Assembly: GCA_023419055.1 (NCBI GenBank) | Contig: JAEZYO010000261.1 | Coordinates: forward strand, 1-8,780 | DNA: 8,780 nucleotides | DNA from: Pseudomonadota bacterium | Lineage (GTDB): Bacteria > Myxococcota > Polyangia > Polyangiales > Polyangiaceae | Direction: 5' to 3' | Shown here: positions 1 through 5,326 of the stretch, piece by piece | Layout of the letters: each line of letters opens with the position of its first letter | Numbering within the stretch: position 1 is the first letter of the stretch | The notes under the pieces: model-generated | What the model was told of the DNA's origin: nothing | What the model saw: the letters and a program-made list of their open reading frames with translations, nothing else | The model's database searches: none | Position numbers and translations under genes: made by a program

Positions 1-705
1 GCCCTAGTTCACGACTTCCGCAGATCGTGGGAGCCCGAGCTGCCTGTAGAAGTACCCCTGCACTCGTACGATCTGCGCCACCGCAAGGGCGCGTTCCAGT
101 GGTTGCGCCCCGACCGGCAGAAGCGCAGCCGCTTCTTCGAGCATCTCACCGCCGTCGTGGAAGCTGCGCCCATCCTGTGCACGGCGTGCGTTATCGACCG
201 GGATGGCTACGAAGCGCGCTATTCCAACAAGTACGACCCGGACAAGCGATGGCGGCTCTGCAAGACGGCCTTCTCCGTCCTGCTGGAACGAACTGTCAAG
301 TACCTGATCCCGCAAGGCGCGGTCGTGCGTGTCTACGTCGAGCGCACCGACAAGGACGTTGATCGCTGCATGCGCGGCTACTTTGAAGAGCTGCGCGCGA
401 ACGGTATGCCGTTCGACAAAGGCGCGATGGCGTCCTATCAGCCTCTCGAGCCGGAAGCACTACGACGCGTCCTCTACGAATTCAGGACTAAGGGCAAAGC
501 GTCCCCGCTGATGCAGCTTGCCGACATCTGCCTCTACCCGATGTGCAACGGCGGCTATGACAAGACGGGGAGGGACTATCAAAGCCTGATTGACAGCAAG
601 AAGCTGATCGATTGCGTACTCTCTGTGGAGCAGGTTCGGACAATGGGGATCAAGTACAGCTGCTTCGACAACGTGACCGCGAAGATCGCCGCAACGCCTC
701 GTTGA
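1..705 (+). CDS. DUF3800 domain protein, 5'-truncated by window edge
   Basis: The frame is open from base 1 to the TGA at 703-705, giving 234 visible codons; the true start lies upstream. A TTG at 103 could initiate but would discard a well-formed stretch (about residues 1-34, including LHSYDLRHRKG) that reads like the early part of a DUF3800 domain. The C-terminal signature is clear: an acidic strand VYVERTD (E at about residue 114) and the helix MQLADICLYP (D at about residue 175). DUF3800 proteins are predicted to have an RNase H-like fold with conserved acidic residues, and are often found in accessory or defence-associated DNA; their function is mostly unproven. The expected N-terminal 'DESG' strand is outside the window, so its presence cannot be checked. 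Composition is visibly less GC-rich than the genes to the right, which suggests transfer. Family assignment is by motif memory, moderately sure. Confidence 0.72.
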   Translation, partial: ALVHDFRRSWEPELPVEVPLHSYDLRHRKGAFQWLRPDRQKRSRFFEHLTAVVEAAPILCTACVIDRDGYEARYSNKYDPDKRWRLCKTAFSVLLERTVKYLIPQGAVVRVYVERTDKDVDRCMRGYFEELRANGMPFDKGAMASYQPLEPEALRRVLYEFRTKGKASPLMQLADICLYPMCNGGYDKTGRDYQSLIDSKKLIDCVLSVEQVRTMGIKYSCFDNVTAKIAATPR

Positions 706-710
706 CTGTC

Positions 711-734
711 GCGGTCACGGTCGGCTTCGACCGC
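711..734 (+). terminator. Possible hairpin terminator after the DUF3800 gene
   Basis: Six bases after the stop codon, CGGTCG (718-723) pairs with CGACCG (728-733) around a 4-base loop. A competing pairing is GCGGTC (711-716) with GACCGC (729-734). No T-run follows, so this is not a textbook intrinsic terminator. GTGACCGC (673-680), still inside the gene, also pairs perfectly with GCGGTCAC (711-718), so several alternative folds exist. The role is inferred only from position. Confidence 0.25.
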
Positions 735-923
735 AATCATGGCCGGAGCAGCGTTCGCAGATAGCGATCCGGCCCTTGCGTTCCACGAGAACTCGGGTCG
801 GTCCGCGCTCAGCGGCCCGGCTTCGCCCGTAGCCGCCGCAGAGATCAAGCGGCTTACTTGGCGCACCGAGCATCTGACGCGCAAGGCCCGTGCGCGCCGC
901 CCCGAAGAAGCGCCGCGGCCATC

Positions 924-1416
924 TCAGGGGAGCTTGGGCAGGGCTGCGTTTGATGTGCTCACGGGTGGAGCCTTTCGGCCGGCGGTGATCGTACGCGCCG
1001 CTTCGATGCGATCCGCGGCTTCGAGTAGGACTTGAGGATCATCAGCTCGAACGTGCGGCCCATCACTGAGGGGGACGAACGCGATCGGGGCCGTCTCGGC
1101 TCTTGGAGCCACCAGCTGAATGCCTCGTCTTCATCGAGCTCAGGCATAGGCGGCTCCTTCGAGGTGGCGGCTCCGTCCGGCACGAAGCAACGAGGTGAGC
1201 CTTCACCCGCTCGACCCATGCGGCATCACCGCTCTCCTCTGATCCGAAAGCGTCTCCCTGGTTCAAGGGTGATTCGCGTCGATGGCTTTCGAACATTGCT
1301 CTTCGAAGGGGGGCAGCCCTTGCACGCAGGCGCGAGTCCCGGACCGAGAGCTGCGAGGCGAGCGCCCGCTCATGAGCCGTCGCGGCGAGCCCGAACTCGC
1401 GTTGGGGCCCGCTCAC
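924..1416 (-). pseudogene. Possible decayed gene in three frames
   Basis: On the minus strand, coding-like stretches occur one after another in different frames. One (1416 to about 1200) contains ESGDAAWVERVKAHLVAS. A second begins at an ATG near 1145 with MPELDEDEAFSWWLQ. A third (about 1112 to the TGA at 924) contains APIAFVPLSDGPHVRADD followed by PQVLLEAADRIEAARTITAG. No single frame stays convincing throughout, because each turns into Arg/Ser/Pro-rich shadow sequence where the next begins. This is what a gene with two frameshifts, or two small frameshifted genes, would look like. I do not recognise the family. It could also be chance open frame in GC-rich DNA, so confidence is low. Confidence 0.22.
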
Positions 1417-1454
1417 GAGCCGTCGCGGCGAGCCCGAAGCCGCGTTAGAGCCCG
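1364..1454. repeat. 43-base tandem repeat, about 2.1 copies
   Basis: Copy 1 starts at 1364 and copy 2 at 1407; a third start (GCCCG) follows at 1450. The two full copies share the core GAGCCGTCGCGGCGAGCCCG (from 1374 and from 1417) and differ at only a few positions, including CATGAG versus CACGAG. No gene covers it convincingly on either strand. A recent local duplication is the simplest explanation. Confidence 0.75.
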
Positions 1455-1516
1455 ATTTCCGCGTCTGGGATCGTGAACAGGGGTTGGTCGGAGGCTGCAG
1501 GCGACGACAGCGAGAG

Positions 1517-1604
1517 CTCTTCGAGCCCTGGTCAGCGACGGTACGCGGCTCGAAGAGGCGTCAGCGAGGCCGATGCGGCGACCGTACGCGGCTCGAAGAG
1601 GCGT
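1517..1604. repeat. 21-base direct repeat pair with an inverted third arm
   Basis: A perfect 21-base sequence beginning GTACGCGGCTCGAAGAGGC occurs at 1541-1561 and 1584-1604, each preceded by GCGAC plus one variable base. Inside each copy, GGCTCGAAGAG (1547-1557 and 1590-1600) is the exact reverse complement of CTCTTCGAGCC at 1517-1527. One upstream arm can therefore pair with either of two downstream arms. Function is unknown; there is no adjacent gene start to make it an obvious operator. Confidence 0.7.
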
Positions 1605-1870
1605 GAGCAGGCGCTGCTCGCCGCGCGGAGCAACGCTCGGTGAGCGGTGAACAGGCCCTGGTCAGCGGCTGCGCGGGGCAGCTCGACGACCGAGCGCGCC
1701 GAACGCGGCCTCCGAGCGAGGTGTAGCGAGGACCTGTTCGCGTGAAAGCGGGCGAAAGCGCGCCCGGGTGGAGCAGCGTGCGAGCCGAAAGCCGCGACGC
1801 GCCGTCGTCGATGGACGCCTGCGCGGCCCCTACCCCAAAAAACCAGAGCAACGCCACGCCCATCCAGGCG

Positions 1871-1969
1871 GTGAGGTCAGACGCCGATGAAGGCGTTGCG
1901 CTCGGCGCCGATGGTGAGGTCAGACGCCGATGGTGAGGTCAGACGCCGATGCTGAGGTCAGACGCCGAT
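1871..1969. repeat. Four copies of the phosphoesterase gene's terminal sequence
   Basis: An 18-base unit, GTGAGGTCAGACGCCGAT, occurs at 1871, 1914 and 1933, and at 1952 with one change (CTGAGG...). The copy at 1952-1969 is the end of the minus-strand phosphoesterase gene: read in the gene's direction it is ATCGGCGTC, the TGA stop, then CCTCAG. Spacings are 43, 19 and 19. The outermost copy (1871-1910) also retains GAGCGCAAC and TTC upstream, so in the gene's sense it reads E-R-N-A-F-I-G-V-stop, against E-R-N-F-A-H-R-L-F-I-G-V-stop in the gene. That is an in-frame loss of 12 bases. The array therefore arose by repeated duplication of the gene end. Confidence 0.85.
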
Positions 1970-2695
1970 GAAGAGGCGGTGCGCGAAGTTGCGCTCGAGC
2001 TTGGCGCGGAGGACCTTGTCGGCGGCGGTCTCGATGTCGTACTCGACGCGCTTGAACTCGAAGCGCTTCTTGTCGCTGTCGTAGACGGTGTAACTCGCGC
2101 GGTTGTCGTAGTCCCGGGGCTGGCCGACCGAGCCCACGCTCACGATGTACTTGCGATCGGGCTGGAGCTCGAAGTCGATGGGAGGCAGCTCCTCTACGCT
2201 GTTCGGCGTGAGCGCGAACACCTTGCACAGGTGCGAGTGCCCGATGAGCGTCAGGTGGCCGAGCTGGGCGTAGATCGGCAAGCACTCGCGCGCCTGCTCC
2301 GGCGCGAAGATGTACTCGAACTCTTCGAGGCGCACCGGCGAGCCGTGGCAGAGGTGGACGGCGATCTCGTCCAGCTTGATCTGGTAGGGCAGCTGCTTCA
2401 GCCAGCGCATGTTCTCGTCGGAGAGCAGCTGCGCGTGGAGGTCGAGCGCGTGGCGAGCGGCCTCGTAGTAGTACGAGTAGTCCATGCGACCGGCGACCGC
2501 CGCGTCGTGGTTGCCGAGGATGGTCGCCTCGACGAGGTCTCGCACCAGGTCCGAGCACTCGTTGGGCGAGCCGCCGTAGCCGACGGTGTCACCGAGGCAG
2601 AAGTAGCGGTCGATGCTCTCGCTCTTGAACGCCTCGACGGTAGCACCCAGGGCTTCGTAGTTGGCGTGGACGTCGCTCAGGATGCCGAGGCGCAT
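1958..2695 (-). CDS. Calcineurin-like metallophosphoesterase (YfcE/MJ0936-type)
   Basis: This 245-residue protein has the full dinuclear-metal phosphoesterase motif set: D8-x-H10 in SDVHAN, GD36 in CLGDTVGYGG, GN62HD in ILGNHDA, H117 in LCHGSP and GH153SH155 in LIGHSHL. These are the usual metal ligands, so an active hydrolase of phosphoesters is likely. Members of this compact family act on phosphodiesters or nucleotides, and the real substrate cannot be told from sequence. There is no signal peptide or membrane segment, so it should be cytoplasmic. The ATG at 2695 is chosen because the first strand (RLGILSDVH) starts there; the open frame continues 26 codons upstream, but that part lacks family character. 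The ribosome site is weak: an AGGAGG lies about 30 bases upstream, too far to use. It is transcribed away from the 2892 gene, and its 3' end has been copied repeatedly just downstream. Confidence 0.92.
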   Translation of the reverse strand: MRLGILSDVHANYEALGATVEAFKSESIDRYFCLGDTVGYGGSPNECSDLVRDLVEATILGNHDAAVAGRMDYSYYYEAARHALDLHAQLLSDENMRWLKQLPYQIKLDEIAVHLCHGSPVRLEEFEYIFAPEQARECLPIYAQLGHLTLIGHSHLCKVFALTPNSVEELPPIDFELQPDRKYIVSVGSVGQPRDYDNRASYTVYDSDKKRFEFKRVEYDIETAADKVLRAKLERNFAHRLFIGV

Positions 2696-2730
2696 GGCAG
2701 AGGAACCCCGAGAGTAGCACGGCCCCTCCT

Positions 2731-2792
2731 GACAAAGTGGTGATACATGGGGGGCCTTCTCGGCGTTCGCCACTTTCTCGCCCGGCTTTGTC
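2731..2792. promoter_or_regulatory. Paired inverted repeats in the divergent intergenic region
   Basis: Between the divergent starts at 2695 and 2892, AAAGTGG (2734-2740) pairs with CCACTTT (2770-2776), and the overlapping GACAAAG (2731-2737) pairs with CTTTGTC (2786-2792). They could be operator half-sites for the two divergent genes, or chance. No clear -35/-10 pair for the minus-strand gene is visible. Confidence 0.2.
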
Positions 2793-2879
2793 GGTCCTCA
2801 CGCTTTCCCCTCGAGCGGCCCACTCCCCGCGGCCGGGCGTGGAGGGGCCGGGCACCGGCTCGAAACGGGAAAGGCGGGC

Positions 2880-2892
2880 TACACTTCCTCCG
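2880..2892 (+). promoter_or_regulatory. Candidate -10 element for a leaderless transcript
   Basis: TACACT at 2880-2885 sits six bases before the GTG at 2892. A -10 hexamer at that distance would put the transcription start on or next to the start codon. No Shine-Dalgarno sequence precedes the GTG, which fits a leaderless message. No good -35 match is seen upstream. Confidence 0.35.
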
Positions 2893-3494
2893 TGCCCGAC
2901 CAAGACCATGACCACCCGAGAGGGGAGCCCGCGCCCGAGCCGGTTCTCGAAGCCTCGAACGCCTGCCTCGAGTACGTGAAGCGCGCGACCGGAGTGACGC
3001 TCGACTACACCCCGGAAACGCTGAGCGTCCTCGACCACTACCTCGGTCTCGTCCGATCCGACGCGAAGGACCGCCCGGAGCTCGTGCCGCTGATTGCGCG
3101 CGCAGTGGGTGCGTACTTCGGCGAGGTCGTCAGGGTGGTGGTCCCGTCTTTCTGGCGGCTTCCTTCGCCCAACGTGGTCGACTGGCAGCTTTGCGCGAGC
3201 GCCGTGTTCTTCGCGTTCAACCCCATTGGAGCCGCCTACGACGCGCTCTTCGAGAGCGTGGAACACGACGGCCCGCGCTCACTTTTCCGCGTCGCGCCCG
3301 AGGACAAGGACCTGCTCGCTCGGAGGCTCGAGGCCATGCCGGAGGTGCCCGAGGACGAGTACTACCTCCTCACCACGCGCATCGAGGTGATCGAGGCGGT
3401 CGTGGAGGCGCTCCGTGCTCGACTAGAAGCGAAGGGTTACGGCGAGAGCGAGTTCACCGAAGAGGACTACGTGCAGGAGCTCCTGCTCTCCTGA
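2892..3494 (+). CDS. Acidic hypothetical protein, 200 residues
   Basis: I do not recognise this family. The reading frame is convincing: it is strongly biased to G/C in third positions and its protein is rich in structured motifs. Features visible are a polar His/Asp/Pro/Glu N-terminus (1-20), a conserved-looking segment LDYTPETLSVLDHYL (about 37-51), a central helix GAYFGEVVRVVVPSFWRLPSP (about 73-93), a hydrophobic CASAVFFAFNPIGAAYDALF patch (about 101-120), and a highly acidic C-terminus (EFTEEDYVQELLLS). The pattern 'YTPESL..LD.YL' followed by 'GAYLGEV..R...W' resembles small uncharacterised proteins common in myxobacteria. There is no signal peptide or clear transmembrane helix, so it is probably cytoplasmic. 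The GTG at 2892 is preferred because a -10-like TACACT precedes it. It converges on the lipoprotein gene with a 27-base gap and no obvious terminator between them. Confidence 0.8.
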   Translation: MPDQDHDHPRGEPAPEPVLEASNACLEYVKRATGVTLDYTPETLSVLDHYLGLVRSDAKDRPELVPLIARAVGAYFGEVVRVVVPSFWRLPSPNVVDWQLCASAVFFAFNPIGAAYDALFESVEHDGPRSLFRVAPEDKDLLARRLEAMPEVPEDEYYLLTTRIEVIEAVVEALRARLEAKGYGESEFTEEDYVQELLLS

Positions 3495-3521
3495 CCGCGC
3501 GGCCGGCGACGTTTCGTTCCG

Positions 3522-4793
3522 TTAACGCTCAGTGTCGGCGAGATCGGACAAAACGACCTTGGCCGGGACGACGGTGACGCTGGGCGCGAGGTTCGTCGAG
3601 CCGAGGAAATCGCGCACCCCGACGGAGTACGTCCCGGCGACGAGCGGCAGCGTGACGTCGCCGGAGCGCGGCTCCGCGCGCAGCACGGGAGCGCCGTCGA
3701 TGAGGAGGTAGCCGGCGAGCTCGCCGCGATTGACGACGAGCAGGCCGTCCTTCACGGCCTGGGCCTCGCGCCGATCGACGACCTTGCCGCTCGGGCGCAA
3801 GCGGAAGCGGGCGAGATCGTTGACGTCGAGCAAGAGGGGCGGCCCCGGGGGAGGCAGCTCACCGCGTTTGAATGCGGCAGTGCGCGGCGGAGTCAGCATG
3901 CCCTCCGCGGGCACCGAGCTCGACCGAGTCCACTTCACGACCTCGAACGCGACCTTGCCGCCTTCCGCCCAGGAGTACTCGGCGCGGAGCGGCACCGACT
4001 CCGCGCTGCAGGCGCTGCTCTCGGGGCTCGCCGCGACGAGCTCCAGGAGCAGGCGGCACAGGAGCGGCCCGCCGAAGCCCGACCCGGGAATGTGTGCCTG
4101 ATCGAGGTCGAGGCGCCCGAGCTGGGTCGTGAGCTGCCGCCGCTCCACCGCGAGCCCGAAGAGGGCAGGCGCGCTCGTCTCCACCGGCTTGGGCCGCGCG
4201 ATCGGGATCTTGTCCGCGCGCCGCTCGTTCAGCGCCGCGCGCAGCGTGCCCGGCGCGAGGACCGCGTAGCTCCTCGAGTCGGGCCAGACGACGGCGTGAC
4301 CGTACACGTCGCTGCGCGCGCGAAGCTCGGTCCCGCGCGGCATGACGAAGGTGTCGGAGGCGAGCTCGAAGCGGAGACGCCCGGTCGCGGCGAGCTCGAT
4401 TTCGACGTCGAACGCGAGCGCGTTGCGAGCGCGCTCCACCGCCTCGACGTTCGCCTCGGGCAGCCGTGACGGCAGAGCCAGGTCCGTCCAGCGAAAGCGC
4501 GCCCTCAGGCTGATGCCGCCGAGATCGCGGAGCTCCGTGTCGAGATCGAAGGCCGTGTCGTCGCGACCGTAGGAGGGGGGTAGGGCCGCGCCGGCGTCCG
4601 TGCCGCCGTCCTGCGCGAGGGCGAGCCCGGCGTCACCGGGCTCTTTGGCGGCCCCGAGATCGCTCGCGAGCGGGGCCGGCAAGATGCTCGCGTTCGGGCT
4701 CGGCTCGGCGGGCTTTTGCTTGCCCGGATCGGGCGCCTCGTTCTGGCAAGCGAGCGCGAGCAGCGAGGCGAGCGCGAACGTCTTCCGGGTCAC
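3522..4793 (-). CDS. Putative lipoprotein with C-terminal PEGA-like domain
   Basis: The 423-residue product begins MTRKTFALASLLALAC, a short lipoprotein-type signal with the lipidation cysteine at about residue 16; the -3 position is Ala rather than the usual Leu, so the lipobox is slightly weak. A low-complexity Pro/Ala/Asp/Gly tether follows (about 17-75). A large beta-rich region comes next (about 80-330), with a lone cysteine (LLCRLLLEL) and SSACSAE. The end (about 360-415: YLLIDGAPVLRAEP, then VTLPLVAGTYSVGVRD) resembles a PEGA or carboxypeptidase-regulatory beta sandwich. The function is unknown; it is probably periplasmic and outer-membrane anchored. The GTG at 4793 is chosen because it overlaps the rimI stop as GTGA, has GGAG five bases upstream (4799-4802), and starts exactly at the signal peptide. 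The open frame upstream of it is shadow of rimI. It is the last gene of the operon. Confidence 0.82.
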   Translation of the reverse strand: MTRKTFALASLLALACQNEAPDPGKQKPAEPSPNASILPAPLASDLGAAKEPGDAGLALAQDGGTDAGAALPPSYGRDDTAFDLDTELRDLGGISLRARFRWTDLALPSRLPEANVEAVERARNALAFDVEIELAATGRLRFELASDTFVMPRGTELRARSDVYGHAVVWPDSRSYAVLAPGTLRAALNERRADKIPIARPKPVETSAPALFGLAVERRQLTTQLGRLDLDQAHIPGSGFGGPLLCRLLLELVAASPESSACSAESVPLRAEYSWAEGGKVAFEVVKWTRSSSVPAEGMLTPPRTAAFKRGELPPPGPPLLLDVNDLARFRLRPSGKVVDRREAQAVKDGLLVVNRGELAGYLLIDGAPVLRAEPRSGDVTLPLVAGTYSVGVRDFLGSTNLAPSVTVVPAKVVLSDLADTER

Positions 4794-5281
4794 GGTTGCT
4801 CCGCGAGGTCGATCTCGTCCGAGCCGGGAAGAGCGGCGCCGCTCGCGGGATCGAAGTCGAGCTGCATCTCGATCGCGTCCTCGCCGTTGCTCGAGTAGTA
4901 GCCTTTGCGGATACCCACCGCGCGGAGCCCGAGCCCGCGGTAGAGCGCGAGCGCGCCGCGGTTCGAGCGGCGGACCTCGAGCAAGAGGCAACGCGCCTTG
5001 CGGGCGCGCGCGTGCTCGAAGAGCGCGGAGCAGAGCGCGCGTGCGATGCCGCGACGGCGCTCGTCGGGGTGCACGACCAGATCGATCAAGTGGACCTCGT
5101 CCGCGGCGTCCCAGGCGAGCAAGAAGCCCGACGCCGGCACGCTTTCACCGGCCGCGCGCGCGACCCACAGGCGCGCCCAGTCGCGCGCGAGCTCGGCGAG
5201 CGGATCGAGCGTCGTCTCGCCCAGCCGGGCAAGCTCGCTGATCCGCTCGGCGTCGCGAGCGCTGGCGCGGTCCACGTGCAT
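4790..5281 (-). CDS. rimI: Ribosomal protein S18-alanine N-acetyltransferase
   Basis: This 163-residue GNAT enzyme is predicted to acetylate the N-terminal alanine of ribosomal protein S18 using acetyl-CoA. The RimI hallmarks are present: the acetyl-CoA loop HPDERRRGIARAL (about 82-94), the motif LLLEVRRSNRGALALYRGLG (about 107-126), and the C-terminal RKGYYSSNGEDAIEMQLDF with the conserved YY and EDA..M. The length is normal for the family. The ATG at 5281 matches the family's usual N-terminus (a few residues before the 'RxAxxxD' strand). A TTG at 5317 would add 12 residues and leave only 9 bases after the kinase gene, so it remains possible; neither start has a strong ribosome site. It overlaps the lipoprotein start by four bases. 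Finding rimI beside a chemotaxis-type cluster is unexpected, since elsewhere it usually sits near tsaB/tsaD or alone. Some GNATs of this type act on other proteins. Confidence 0.9.
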   Translation of the reverse strand: MHVDRASARDAERISELARLGETTLDPLAELARDWARLWVARAAGESVPASGFLLAWDAADEVHLIDLVVHPDERRRGIARALCSALFEHARARKARCLLLEVRRSNRGALALYRGLGLRAVGIRKGYYSSNGEDAIEMQLDFDPASGAALPGSDEIDLAEQP

Positions 5282-5326
5282 GACGGCGATGTGTACCTGA
5301 CGAGCGCGCGCCGGCAAGCCCCAGCT

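Larger units (their letters stand above)
706..1870. other. Gene-poor, repeat-bearing intergenic region
   Basis: About 1.2 kb lies between the DUF3800 gene and the phosphoesterase gene, and I see no intact gene in it. Open frames here are short, rich in Arg, Ser, Ala and Pro, and occur on both strands at once. The content I can point to is a possible decayed gene (924-1416), a 43-base tandem repeat (1364-1448), a pair of 21-base direct repeats 43 bases apart (1541 and 1584) with an associated inverted repeat, and a repeated CCCTGGTCAGCG (1526-1537 and 1656-1667). No tRNA, rRNA, integrase or transposase is visible. It looks like eroding accessory DNA. Confidence 0.6.

Noticed and set aside
739..1035. 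Plus-strand open frame after the DUF3800 gene
   Set aside because: It is Ala/Arg/Ser-rich and overlapped by open frames on the other strand; no motif or good start signal was seen.
1364..1604. CRISPR array
   Set aside because: There are only two copies of each repeat, the repeats differ in sequence between places, and the 'spacer' in the tandem repeat is itself repeated. No cas gene is present.
1833..1842. T6 run on the minus strand as the terminator of the phosphoesterase gene
   Set aside because: I could find no stable GC-rich hairpin immediately before the T-run, and it lies more than 100 bases past the stop.
1561..1863. Minus-strand open frame starting MGVALLWFFGVGAAQA, like a signal peptide
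   Set aside because: It lacks positive residues at the N-terminus, degenerates into Arg/Ser-rich sequence, runs through the 21-base repeats, and has no ribosome site.
1949..2743. Plus-strand open frame opposite the phosphoesterase gene
   Set aside because: The opposite strand has the complete metal-binding motif set; this frame is Val/Ala/Leu/Arg-rich shadow.
3495..3521. Bidirectional terminator between the converging genes
   Set aside because: Only very short palindromes (CCGCGCGG, GCCGGC) are present, with no T-run on either strand.
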